Source: Cupriavidus sp. IDO (GTDB lineage Bacteria; Pseudomonadota; Gammaproteobacteria; Burkholderiales; Burkholderiaceae). From it: a stretch of 64,000 nt of DNA. Both the position numbers and the translations under genes were made by a program. Positions 11,443 through 19,198 of the stretch are shown here, one piece after another. Each line of letters begins with the position of its first letter. Within the stretch, counting starts at the first letter, position 1. The notes under the pieces were generated by a model, which searched no databases, was not told where the DNA came from, and saw only the letters and a list, made by a program, of their open reading frames with translations. The DNA lies in the NCBI RefSeq assembly GCF_000812465.1, contig NZ_JWMA01000182.1:16736-80735 (forward strand), written 5' to 3'.

Positions 11443-11495
11443 CTCAAAAAAAGGAGCCAATGCATACATTCAACCGATAACCAGCCTCAGATCCC

Positions 11496-11513
11496 AAGTC
11501 ATCGTTTTGTCAT
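11496..11513 (+). promoter_or_regulatory. Pho-box-like direct repeat upstream of phnC
   Basis: AAGTCAT, a four-base spacer, then TTGTCAT gives two GTCAT half-sites exactly 11 bp apart, the geometry of a PhoB box. About 12 of 18 positions fit the E. coli consensus by my count. It ends 45 bp before the phnC start, consistent with phosphate-starvation control of phosphonate uptake. Putative. Confidence 0.5.
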
Positions 11514-11558
11514 CCATCCCGGCCAGAATGCGCAGGTCATTCAAGCCAGGGAGTCGCC

Positions 11559-12413
11559 ATGACGCACGCAATTGAAGTCCGCGGGCTTTCCAAATCGTTC
11601 CGCGCGGACCGCAAGGCGCTTGACGACGTCACGCTGCAGGTCGCACCGGGCGAAATGGTCGCCCTGCTGGGCGCCTCGGGTTCGGGCAAATCCACGCTGC
11701 TGCGCCACGTGGCCGGATTCATCACCAGCGATGCCGGCGCCGGCGAGATCCTCGTCAATGGCCGTTGCGTGCAGCGCAATGGCCGTCTGGCCGGAAACGT
11801 GCGCAAGGTGCGTGCCGAAATCGGCTTTGTGTTCCAGCAGTTCAATCTCGTGGGCCGCCTGCCGGTGATCACCAACGTGCTGGTCGGCATGCTCACCCGC
11901 ATCCCCAAGTGGCGCAGCCTGCTCCGCATCTTCAGGGCCGGTGAAGTCCAGGCCGGGCTCGATGCGCTTGCGCAGGTTGGTATAGACGACTATGCGTTTC
12001 AGCGCGCTTCAACGCTGTCCGGCGGCCAGCAGCAACGCGCGGCCATCGCCCGCACGCTGGTGCAGAACGCCCGCGTGATCCTCGCCGACGAGCCGATTGC
12101 CTCGCTCGATCCGGAATCGTCGCGCCGCGTGATGTCCTTGCTCTCACAGATCAACCGTACACGCAAGGTGGCCGTGGTCGTATCGCTGCACCAGGTGGAC
12201 GTGGCGATGCGCTACTGTCCCCGCGTGGTGGCGCTGCGCCAGGGCAAGGTGGTCTATGACGGCCCATCCTCGGCGCTCACGCCGGGCATGCTGCGCGATC
12301 TGTATGGCACCGAAGCTGAAGAACTGTTGCACGACTCGGTGCCCGACGCGAACGAAGCCACCGGGGCCATGCCCGCGCCGGTAATGGTCACGATGAACCT
12401 TGCAGCAGCCTGA
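11559..12413 (+). CDS. phnC: Phosphonate ABC transporter, ATP-binding subunit
   Basis: A 284-residue ABC ATPase that would power phosphonate import with PhnD and PhnE. Walker A GASGSGKST at 38-46, Q-loop FVFQQFNLVGRLPV, signature LSGGQQQR and Walker B VILADEPIASLD are all present and typical of PhnC. The protein is somewhat longer than the E. coli form because of a ~25-residue C-terminal tail. AGGGAG sits 6 bases before the ATG. It is first gene of the unit phnC-phnD-phnE-HD-GNAT. Confidence 0.93.
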   Translation: MTHAIEVRGLSKSFRADRKALDDVTLQVAPGEMVALLGASGSGKSTLLRHVAGFITSDAGAGEILVNGRCVQRNGRLAGNVRKVRAEIGFVFQQFNLVGRLPVITNVLVGMLTRIPKWRSLLRIFRAGEVQAGLDALAQVGIDDYAFQRASTLSGGQQQRAAIARTLVQNARVILADEPIASLDPESSRRVMSLLSQINRTRKVAVVVSLHQVDVAMRYCPRVVALRQGKVVYDGPSSALTPGMLRDLYGTEAEELLHDSVPDANEATGAMPAPVMVTMNLAAA

Positions 12414-12471
12414 ACGGGCTGTCGCGAACCCCACGTCTTATCCCCCAAGCCTTTCCAAACCGGAGTTGTCC

Positions 12472-13452
12472 ATGCTTCGCAGAACCTTTCTCGCCGTGGT
12501 GGCCTCGGGCGTCGTCGCCCTGCCCGCATTCGCGCAGGACGCCAAGACCCTGAACATCGGCTTTATCTCGACTGAATCGTCGTCGAACCTGAAGTCCGCC
12601 TGGCAACCGCTGATCGATGACCTCAGCCAGACACTGGGCGTACAGGTCAAGCCGTTCTTCGCTTCCGACTACGCCGGCATCATCGAAGGCATGCGCTTCA
12701 ACAAGGTGCAGATCGCCTGGTTCGGCAACAAGTCCGCCATGGAAGCCGTGGACCGCGCCAACGGCGAAGTGTTTGCCTCGGTGATCGACAAGGACGGCAA
12801 TCCGGGCTACTGGTCGCTGCTGATCGTCAACAAGGACAGCGACCTGAAGAGCCTCGAGGACGTGATCAAGCGCGGCAAGGACCTGAGCTACGGCGCCGGC
12901 GACCCCAACTCCACGTCGGGTACGGCCGTGCCGGGCTACTACCTGTGGGCCGCCCACAAGCTCGAGCCAAAGACGCTGTTCAAGGCCGTGCGCATCAGCA
13001 ACCACGAAACCAACCTGCTGTCCGTGCTGAACAAGCAGGTGGACGTGGCCGTCAACAACACCGAGAACTTCGAGCGTTATCGCATCAACACGGGCAAGAA
13101 CGCCTATGACCAGGTGCGCGTGCTGTGGAAGTCGCCGCTGATCCCGGCCGACCCGATGGTCTATCGCAAGGACCTGTCGCCTGAAATGAAGAAGAAGATC
13201 CAGGCCTTCTTCGTGAACTACGGCAAGGGTGCCGACGCCGCACGCGAGAAGCAGGTACTGGCCACGCTGACCTACCAGGGCTTCCGCCCGTCGAGCGATG
13301 CCCAGCTGGTGCCGATCCGCCAGATCGAACTGGCCAAGCAGAAGGCCAAGATCGAGTCGGACACCACGCTGGCTGCCGCTGACAAGGAAAAGCAGCTGGC
13401 CGACGTGAGCCGTCGCCTGGCCGAGCTGGACAAGGCTGTCAGCACGCAATAA
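12472..13452 (+). CDS. phnD: Phosphonate ABC transporter, periplasmic binding protein
   Basis: A 326-residue exported protein. The start is the ATG at 12472, which gives a clean Sec signal (MLRRTFLAVVASGVVALPAF, cleavage after AQ-like residues near 22). The mature part has the PhnD features GFISTESSSNLKSAWQPL at its start, WFGNKSAMEAV, and SYGAGDPNSTSGT, whose Ser/Thr residues normally bind the phosphonate group. The C-terminal ~50 residues are charged and helical, longer than the minimal fold. It binds substrate in the periplasm and delivers it to PhnE. Confidence 0.93.
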   Translation: MLRRTFLAVVASGVVALPAFAQDAKTLNIGFISTESSSNLKSAWQPLIDDLSQTLGVQVKPFFASDYAGIIEGMRFNKVQIAWFGNKSAMEAVDRANGEVFASVIDKDGNPGYWSLLIVNKDSDLKSLEDVIKRGKDLSYGAGDPNSTSGTAVPGYYLWAAHKLEPKTLFKAVRISNHETNLLSVLNKQVDVAVNNTENFERYRINTGKNAYDQVRVLWKSPLIPADPMVYRKDLSPEMKKKIQAFFVNYGKGADAAREKQVLATLTYQGFRPSSDAQLVPIRQIELAKQKAKIESDTTLAAADKEKQLADVSRRLAELDKAVSTQ

Positions 13453-13529
13453 GCCTCATCGCCGGGGCCGGTGGCGCCGTGCGCCGCCGGCCCCGCGCCA
13501 TTCTTTGCACGTTTCCCACCGGATTGCCC

Positions 13530-14342
13530 ATGACCGCCACCGCAAGGCCCGGCCTGCCTCCTTCGCCTCAAAGTCACGCCCGGCCGCTGCGCACTTCCCT
13601 CTCCGTGATGCTGATCTGGGCAATCGTGCTGGCCATGCTCGCCATGTCCTGGCAAGGCGCCGACATGCGCCCGCTGGACCTGCTGCGCGACTCCGGCAAT
13701 ATGGCGAAGTTTGCCGCCGATTTCTTCCCGCCCGACTTCCGCGACTGGCACAACTACCTGAGCGAGATGCTCGTCACCGTCCAGATCGCGCTGTGGGGCA
13801 CTGCCATTGCGGTGGTGATGGCCGTGCCGCTGGGCCTGCTATGCTCGGCCAATATCGTGCCGGCCTGGGTCTACCAGCCCGCGCGCCGCATCATGGATGC
13901 CTGCCGTGCCATCAACGAGATGGTGTTCGCCATGCTGTTCATCGTGGCCGTCGGCCTGGGCCCGTTCGCCGGCGTGCTGGCGATCTGGATCCACACCACC
14001 GGCGTCCTGGCCAAGCTGTTTGCCGAAGCCGTGGAAGCCATTGACCCGCGCCCCGTGGAAGGCGTGCGCGCCACCGGCGCCGGCCCGATCGAGGAGATTG
14101 TCTACGGCGTGATTCCGCAGGTGCTGCCGCTGTGGCTGTCGTTCGCGCTGTACCGTTTCGAGTCGAATGTGCGTTCAGCCTCGGTGGTCGGCATCGTCGG
14201 TGCCGGCGGCATCGGCACCGTGCTGTGGGAAATCATCCGCAGCTTCCAGTACGCGCAGACCTGCGCCGTGATGATCATCATCATCCTGTTTGTCACGGCC
14301 ATCGACATCATCTCCGCACAAATCCGCAAGGTACTCGTCTGA
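13530..14342 (+). CDS. phnE: Phosphonate ABC transporter, permease
   Basis: A 270-residue inner-membrane permease (ATG at 13530; an earlier in-frame codon at 13479 gives an unlikely Arg-rich leader). It has several hydrophobic helices and the cytoplasmic coupling loop EAVEAIDPRPVEGVRATGAGPIEEIVYGVIPQVLP, the EAA-type motif that contacts PhnC. It completes the importer begun by phnC and phnD; the next gene starts 4 bases after its stop. Confidence 0.92.
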   Translation: MTATARPGLPPSPQSHARPLRTSLSVMLIWAIVLAMLAMSWQGADMRPLDLLRDSGNMAKFAADFFPPDFRDWHNYLSEMLVTVQIALWGTAIAVVMAVPLGLLCSANIVPAWVYQPARRIMDACRAINEMVFAMLFIVAVGLGPFAGVLAIWIHTTGVLAKLFAEAVEAIDPRPVEGVRATGAGPIEEIVYGVIPQVLPLWLSFALYRFESNVRSASVVGIVGAGGIGTVLWEIIRSFQYAQTCAVMIIIILFVTAIDIISAQIRKVLV

Positions 14343-14346
14343 CACC

Positions 14347-14883
14347 ATGCTCACCCTGTCCCGCATCGAATCCCTGTTCGCCAACCACGGCACCGCCTAC
14401 TACGGCGGCGAGGCCATCAGCCAGACCGCGCATGCGCTGCAGTGCGCGCAGCTGGCCGAGCAGGCCGGCGAGCCCGAGCCGCTGATCGTCGCGGCCCTGC
14501 TTCACGACGTCGGCCACCTGATGCTGGCGGAAAGCAGCACCACCGACATGCGCCACCAGGAAGCCGGCGCCGATGCGCTGGGCAAGGTGTTCGGCGATGA
14601 CGTCACCGAGCCAGTTCGCCTGCATGTGGCGGCCAAGCGTTACCTGTGCGCCGTGGATCCGGCCTACTTCGATACGCTGTCGCCCGCTTCGGTGCACAGC
14701 CTGGCATTGCAAGGCGGCCCCTACAACGCGGCGCAGGCCGATGCATTCGCCGCCAGCCGCCACGCCGAAGCCGCGGTGCGGCTGCGCCGCTATGACGACC
14801 TGGCCAAGGTAGTCGACCTCGCCACGCCGCCGCTCGCGCACTATCTCGACATGGCCGCACGCTGCGTGCGCACCGCCGCATGA
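14347..14883 (+). CDS. HD-domain protein of phosphonate operons, PhnZ-like mixed-valent di-iron oxygenase
   Basis: A 178-residue HD-fold protein. Probable metal ligands are H29, H53-D54, H70 and H93, with K97 four residues after H93. Y19 and E22 match in spacing the Tyr/Glu pair that closes the active site of PhnZ, which cleaves 1-hydroxy-2-aminoethylphosphonate to glycine and phosphate using O2. PhnZ normally follows an alpha-ketoglutarate hydroxylase (PhnY); no such gene is in this window. It lies 4 bases after phnE and overlaps the GNAT gene by 4 bases. The family is well supported; the actual substrate is not known. Confidence 0.8.
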   Translation: MLTLSRIESLFANHGTAYYGGEAISQTAHALQCAQLAEQAGEPEPLIVAALLHDVGHLMLAESSTTDMRHQEAGADALGKVFGDDVTEPVRLHVAAKRYLCAVDPAYFDTLSPASVHSLALQGGPYNAAQADAFAASRHAEAAVRLRRYDDLAKVVDLATPPLAHYLDMAARCVRTAA

Positions 14884-15344
14884 ACAGCATCTGCGAAACT
14901 GCCCTGGCCCTGCGCGAAGTGCGCGGCTCCGATGCAGAACTGCGGCACCTGTCCGCACTGCTCGCGGCGATGGATGACGAGCCACCCCTGCCGCTGGGCA
15001 CGATGCGCGAACGCTACGCAACGATGCGCCGCTATCCGGACTATCGGTGCTACCTGATGGTGGACGAGAACGAGGTGCCGCTTGGCACCTTCAGCCTGCT
15101 GGTATTTCCCGTGATGGTCCACGACGGACGGCCCGAGGCGATTGTCGAGGCGGTTGTGGTCGCGCCGTCTGCACGCGGCATGGGAATCGGCAAGGCCATG
15201 ATGCGGGAAGCCATGCGCCTGGCGCGCGAGGCCGGCGCAGCAAAGCTGGCGCTGTCGTCCAACGCGCGCCGACTGCAAGCGCATCAGTTCTATAGGCAGC
15301 TCGGGTTCACCGAGCACGGAGTCAGCTTCAGCATTGATGTCTGA
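14880..15344 (+). CDS. GNAT acetyltransferase, PhnO-like candidate
   Basis: A 154-residue GNAT protein. The acetyl-CoA loop is VVVAPSARGMGIGKAMM (R/Q-x-x-G-x-G/A type), followed by a C-terminal FYRQLGFTEHGVSF motif. It overlaps the HD gene by ATGA, so it belongs to the phosphonate operon. This position and its size are consistent with PhnO, which N-acetylates aminoalkylphosphonates so that C-P lyase can use them or to detoxify them. The PhnO assignment is from context only; generic GNAT is certain. Confidence 0.75.
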   Translation: MNSICETALALREVRGSDAELRHLSALLAAMDDEPPLPLGTMRERYATMRRYPDYRCYLMVDENEVPLGTFSLLVFPVMVHDGRPEAIVEAVVVAPSARGMGIGKAMMREAMRLAREAGAAKLALSSNARRLQAHQFYRQLGFTEHGVSFSIDV

Positions 15345-15404
15345 AGGGCTATGAATCAGACGGACGAACCCCAAGCGATAGCGCAATAAGACGGCACGCG
15401 GCTC

Positions 15405-15640
15405 GGTCTCCAAGCCACTCCGCTCTCACGAGGTCGGGAGGACAGCGCTGTTCCCGGCGTTGCCCCTGGCGATCTGCGCGGCAGGCAGTCCAGCTATGCC
15501 CTGAAGCAAATACCCGTACAAAAACCGTCGAACACTACGATAAGACTCCCGCCCGGCGGGCAAGAAGGCGCTTTTTGCTCCTTTTTGGCGCAGTCAAAAG
15601 GGAGTCGCCGGCTACGCCGGCGAAACAGCCACGCCTCCAC
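15405..15640. repeat. Half copy B of the palindromic element
   Basis: The gap between the GNAT gene and phnN contains one 133-bp arm (15415-15547), of the same type as the right arm of copy A, plus the right outer flank with its GCCGGCTACGCCGGC hairpin. Only about 10 bases of core precede the arm; the left arm is missing. It looks like a truncated copy. Nothing else is recognisable in 15345-15646 apart from an A/C-rich stretch at the phnN end. Confidence 0.8.
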
Positions 15641-15646
15641 AAGCCC

Positions 15647-16255
15647 CTACATCTCACCCGCCCCAACACACAACACATCCCCCACCCCCAAAACCCCAAC
15701 CAACCGCGCAAAAACCCCCACAGCCACCTCCAACACACCACTGTTATCAATCTCCACCACCCGACACCCCGCCGGCACCTCAAAAGCCGCCCCGGCACGA
15801 GCAAGCCGCCGCGCAATCCCCTCCTCCGATTCCCGGCCACGCAGCCGCAGGCGCGCAGCCAGCACTTCGGGCTTTACGCGCACGTGCACGGCACACAGCC
15901 TCGGATAACGCGCAACCGCCTCCGCCAAATACTCCCGGGAGCCATTGACGATCACCGTCAGCCCCTTTGCCAGCCACTGCTCGATCTCGACGCCAATCCC
16001 GTAGTGCAGCCCATGGCTGCGCCAGTCCAGCGCCATGCAGCCAAGTGCCTTGCGGCGACGGAACTCATCGGCGGAAAGCGCCACCGACGCCTCGTTGGCA
16101 TCCGCATCGCGCGTGATGTAGCGATGCGCCACCACGACGCGGTCATCTGGCCCCAGGCGCTCGCGCAGCGCGCGCAGCAGCGAATCCTTGCCGCTGCCCG
16201 ACGGCCCCATCAGGTAGAACAGGCCGTGCCCATCGGTCGATATACGAGAGTTCAT
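15647..16255 (-). CDS. phnN: Ribose 1,5-bisphosphate phosphokinase
   Basis: A 202-residue P-loop kinase that makes PRPP from ribose 1,5-bisphosphate and ATP, the last step that recycles the ribose carrier of the C-P lyase pathway. Walker A GPSGSGKD is at 17-24 after the start at 16255. Guanylate-kinase-like features follow (VVVAHRYITRDADANEASVALS; VNGSREYL). It overlaps the DUF1045 gene by ATGA. The last ~28 residues (a Val/Gly-rich run after VVEIDN) are encoded by skewed low-complexity DNA next to the half repeat, so the natural C-terminus may have been replaced. Confidence 0.88.
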   Translation of the reverse strand: MNSRISTDGHGLFYLMGPSGSGKDSLLRALRERLGPDDRVVVAHRYITRDADANEASVALSADEFRRRKALGCMALDWRSHGLHYGIGVEIEQWLAKGLTVIVNGSREYLAEAVARYPRLCAVHVRVKPEVLAARLRLRGRESEEGIARRLARAGAAFEVPAGCRVVEIDNSGVLEVAVGVFARLVGVLGVGDVLCVGAGEM

Positions 16256-16977
16256 GCGTCCAGGTACGCCGCGCCGGCGCCATTGCTGATGCTGCCAGTG
16301 AAGCCATAGTGGCGCGCAACGATAAAATCCGCACCCGGCTTCGGCTGCACGAATATGCTGATGCCGTCGACATGGAGTGGCGTCTCGAGCAGTGGCCCGC
16401 AAGCGGCCGACAGCCGTGCAAGCGCGGCCCTCTCATCGGCCGCATCAAGCATGCCGGTCAGCGTGATATGGAAGACGAAGGTCTCGAAGACATACGGATA
16501 GCCCCACGCTTCGAGCATGCGGCGCTCTCCGGCCGCAAGCCGATCCGGCCTGCGCTTGCTGAGTTCCCCGGCCGTGGCCGGGGCTCGGAACGGCTCGAAC
16601 TCGCGCACGCAGGCGTCGGCAAGCCCGTGCATCCGGTGCGCACCGTCGGAGCCGGCTTCCAGGCACCACGCGATGAAGCCGCGCAGCCCACGCAGCGTCA
16701 GCGGCGCGTCGAATGTCTCCCGGCCACGCACGAAGCGGCGCGCGGCGGCATCCAGCATCGCGCCATCCGTGCCGTCCGCGAGCCGGAACGGCGGCTTCAG
16801 CGTGGCGTGCAGGCCATAGTGCGCGGGCGCTCTGACCCAGTCAGCCGGTCGCGGCGCCATGCCTCGCGGCAAGGACAGCGCAGCGCCCGTATCGGCATCG
16901 CGTCCAAGCCACCGGCTGCCGAATGTGCGGTACGGCTCGGCCGGCGCCAGGTAGATGGCGTAACGATGTGCCTGCAT
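16252..16977 (-). CDS. DUF1045 2H-phosphoesterase of phosphonate operons
   Basis: A 241-residue member of the DUF1045 family found in phosphonate clusters. Both catalytic H-x-T motifs of the 2H phosphoesterase fold are visible: H57-A-T59 in GLHATLKPPF and H170-I-T172 in FHITLTG. 2H enzymes act on cyclic phosphates. The C-P lyase pathway needs a 5-phosphoribosyl 1,2-cyclic phosphate phosphodiesterase, normally PhnP, and no phnP is in this window, so this protein is a plausible replacement (inference). It starts 2 bases after phnM2 and overlaps phnN: operon phnF-phnM2-DUF1045-phnN. Confidence 0.85.
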   Translation of the reverse strand: MQAHRYAIYLAPAEPYRTFGSRWLGRDADTGAALSLPRGMAPRPADWVRAPAHYGLHATLKPPFRLADGTDGAMLDAAARRFVRGRETFDAPLTLRGLRGFIAWCLEAGSDGAHRMHGLADACVREFEPFRAPATAGELSKRRPDRLAAGERRMLEAWGYPYVFETFVFHITLTGMLDAADERAALARLSAACGPLLETPLHVDGISIFVQPKPGADFIVARHYGFTGSISNGAGAAYLDA

Positions 16978-16979
16978 GG

Positions 16980-18197
16980 TCAGGCAGCCAGGCTGTCCGC
17001 GTCGGCATGGCCGGCGTGGGCGATGTCGATCAGCGGCAGCACTGTCGTCGCATGCTTCAGCTCGCCGTTGACGATGGTGGCGCAGACGCGCGGCAGGCCG
17101 GGCTGGCGATCATCGACGATGATGGCGTCGGCACGCAGCCCCGGGGCCAATGTGCCGCGGTCTTGCAGTCCCGCGGCTCGCGCCGGATTGCGCGAAACCA
17201 GATGCCAGGCGCTGGCGAGGTCTGCCACGCTTTGCTGGGCGAGCTTGAACGCAGCCAGCAGCGGAGCGGGATAGTAGTAGTCGGAAGCCAGCACCGTGCA
17301 CAGGCCTGCCGCCACCATGTCGGTCGCGTTGGGCGCGCCGGTATGGCTGGTGCCGCGCAGGACGTTGGGCGCGCCGAACACGATCTCGTCACCCAGCTGG
17401 CGCGCGAACGCGGCGACTTCAGTGGTCAGCGGGAATTCGGCAATCCCGCAGCCCTGGCGGTGATAGTGCCGGCGCATGGCCTCGTCCGGGTCATCATGCG
17501 ATGCCACCGGCAGGCCGGCCGCGCGCGCGGCTGCGACCAGCTTCATCATCGCCGCAGGCACGTCCTGCGCGTTGCGGCTGGCCGCACGCAGCCGGCCGCG
17601 GAAAGTCTCGACGTCGCACTCGGCGCGCTCGGCGTATTGCTGCATCTTGCGCTCGTCGGCCATGCGGCGCGCCATGGTCGGCAGGTGGTCGTTGATCGCG
17701 AGCAGGTTCACGCGGCCATCGGCCATCCATGACAGCGCGGTCTCCACGCCGGCCAGGTGATAGGCCTCGAAGCGCAGGTGAACCCTGTGCGACGCACCCA
17801 GCACCAGCCGCAGCTGCGCCAGCGCATCGAACATGCGCAGCGCGTAGGCCTCGCCGCGCAGGCCGCCTTCCCAGGACAGCGTCACGCCATGGAACGCGGT
17901 GGTGATCCCGTGCGCCAGCAACTGGCGGTCCACGTCGATCAGCGCCGCCGCGTACGGGAAGCTGACGCCGGGGCGCGGCATCACGGCGCGCTCGAACGCA
18001 TCGCCGTGAATGTCGACGATGCCCGGCAGCACCAGCAGATCGCCGGCATCGATGCAAGGGCCGGATCCGGGCGCCTGTTGCGCTACGTTGCCATCCCGAA
18101 AGCCGAGCATCGCCGGGCCAACGCCACCGGCGCCCAGCACCCGACGGCCGGTAATCCCCGCGAGCGGCGACGATTGTGTTTGGTTTGTCATGTGCAT
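16980..18197 (-). CDS. Second PhnM-type amidohydrolase (phnM paralogue)
   Basis: About 405 residues (ATG at 18197; a second ATG two codons later is equally possible). It is an amidohydrolase-fold protein with LPGIVDIHGDAFERA (H-x-D metal motif), ASHDDPDE, FGAPNVLRGTSHTG and LASDYYYP, all corresponding to PhnM. PhnM removes pyrophosphate from ribose 1-phosphonate 5-triphosphate. Another, more canonical PhnM (HCDAIEKE) ends the C-P lyase operon at 23880, so this copy may have a different substrate or expression pattern. A PhnF-like operator lies 36 bp upstream. Confidence 0.85.
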   Translation of the reverse strand: MHMTNQTQSSPLAGITGRRVLGAGGVGPAMLGFRDGNVAQQAPGSGPCIDAGDLLVLPGIVDIHGDAFERAVMPRPGVSFPYAAALIDVDRQLLAHGITTAFHGVTLSWEGGLRGEAYALRMFDALAQLRLVLGASHRVHLRFEAYHLAGVETALSWMADGRVNLLAINDHLPTMARRMADERKMQQYAERAECDVETFRGRLRAASRNAQDVPAAMMKLVAAARAAGLPVASHDDPDEAMRRHYHRQGCGIAEFPLTTEVAAFARQLGDEIVFGAPNVLRGTSHTGAPNATDMVAAGLCTVLASDYYYPAPLLAAFKLAQQSVADLASAWHLVSRNPARAAGLQDRGTLAPGLRADAIIVDDRQPGLPRVCATIVNGELKHATTVLPLIDIAHAGHADADSLAA

Positions 18198-18232
18198 AAA
18201 CACCACGTTAGCGCTGGCAGATGACAGACAGA

Positions 18233-18243
18233 TGTCTAGACCA
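18233..18243 (-). promoter_or_regulatory. Candidate PhnF operator before phnM2
   Basis: On the minus strand the sequence reads TGGTCTAGACA, close to the TGGTATAGACCA-type site recalled for PhnF/HutC-subfamily regulators. It lies between the end of phnF and the start of phnM2, so it could let PhnF control phnM2 separately. Putative. Confidence 0.4.
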
Positions 18244-18280
18244 ATGCGACGCCACATCACCGGCACACAGCGGCTCGCTT

Positions 18281-19015
18281 TCAGTCGTTGTCGGAAACGG
18301 TCAGCTGCACCCAGTCGCCGGCAAACCGCACCATGCTGTACTGCATCGGCGCGCCGTCGATGTCGACGTTCAGCGCCTCCACCTGCAGCACAGGCCGCGT
18401 CTTCGGCTGGTTCAGCAGCCGCGCCACCGGCGCGCTCGGCATGGACGCGGTGATACGCGACCATTTTCGCGTGTAGTCCGCAATGCCATAGTGCGCCAGC
18501 GCACGCGAGATCGATTCCTTCTCGCGCAATTGCTCGTCGATGCCAGGAAACCGCCGGGGGTCGAAGTAGTGCTCGGCGACGTCGATGGTGCGCGCCTCGG
18601 CCTTGCCGATCATCTGCACGTGCATGATGTCGGCGGTGCGCGGCAGGCCCAGGTGTTTGGCCACCTCTGGTGCCCGCACTATCTGACTGTCGATGATCTC
18701 GATATGCCCGCGCATGCCCTGCGCGGCGAGGTTCTGCGAGAACCGCGTGCGGCGCCCGATCGCGTAGTCGATCGCGTGCTCCTGCACGAAGGTGCCGCGG
18801 CCCTGCTCGATCCGCACGAGGCCACTCGTCTCCAGCTCGCCCATGGCACGCCGGATGGTGTGGCGGTTCACGGCAAAGCGTGTGGCCAGTTCCGGCTCGG
18901 GGGGCAACTGCTCGCCGGGGAGATACAGCTTCTTGCGGATGTCGTCCGCCAGCGCCTCGCCAATCTGGCGCCACACGGCCACGCCCGAGCCGCGTTCGAC
19001 TTCTCGATCAGACAT
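18281..19015 (-). CDS. phnF: GntR/HutC-family phosphonate regulator
   Basis: A 244-residue regulator. The N-terminal winged HTH (about 10-80) includes LPPEPELATRFAVNRHTIRRAMGELETSGLV and the wing GRGTFV. The C-terminal ~150 residues form a UTRA effector domain (HVQMIGKAEARTIDVAEHYFDP). It is first gene of the leftward operon and divergent from phnG, the usual place for a PhnF repressor. Effector unknown. Operator-like sequences on both sides suggest control of the C-P lyase operon and of its own operon. Confidence 0.88.
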   Translation of the reverse strand: MSDREVERGSGVAVWRQIGEALADDIRKKLYLPGEQLPPEPELATRFAVNRHTIRRAMGELETSGLVRIEQGRGTFVQEHAIDYAIGRRTRFSQNLAAQGMRGHIEIIDSQIVRAPEVAKHLGLPRTADIMHVQMIGKAEARTIDVAEHYFDPRRFPGIDEQLREKESISRALAHYGIADYTRKWSRITASMPSAPVARLLNQPKTRPVLQVEALNVDIDGAPMQYSMVRFAGDWVQLTVSDND

Positions 19016-19111
19016 CTTTGCCCTGCCCTCTTGTCATCAAGCATTCATCAATAGCGTGCGATTGTGCCTCAGCCCGGCAGCGCATGCCGCGTGCCCGAGC
19101 AAGCGCCGGGC

Positions 19112-19129
19112 CCGTCATGAAACGTTCAT
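19112..19129 (+). promoter_or_regulatory. Pho-box-like site in the phnF-phnG gap
   Basis: CCGTCAT, spacer GAAA, CGTTCAT: two TCAT half-sites 11 bp apart, 14 of 18 positions matching the PhoB consensus by my count. It lies 70 bp upstream of phnG and about 96 bp from the phnF start, so it could serve either direction. Confidence 0.5.
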
Positions 19130-19174
19130 CTGGCTGTGGTTTAGTAGCGCCGTGTTTTAGTAGCTGACATCTAA

Positions 19175-19190
19175 ACGTATAGACGTATAG
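19175..19190 (+). promoter_or_regulatory. Tandem ACGTATAG operator-like repeat before phnG
   Basis: ACGTATAG occurs twice head-to-tail. Across the junction, CGTATAGACG resembles the HutC-subfamily GTATAGAC core. It directly abuts the phnG Shine-Dalgarno (AGGGG), so a bound repressor would block transcription start or early elongation. It is the likely PhnF target for the C-P lyase operon. Confidence 0.5.
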
Positions 19191-19198
19191 GGGTGATG

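Noticed and set aside
10889..11480. Short open frames inside repeat copies A and C that resemble one another
   Set aside because: Their similarity follows from the repeated DNA itself; frames shift and start/stop positions differ between copies, so I treat the element as non-coding.
16980..18974. A 664-codon continuous frame that would fuse sequence opposite phnF to PhnM2
   Set aside because: The N-terminal part overlaps phnF in another frame of the same strand and has no motif; PhnM similarity begins at the ATG near 18197.
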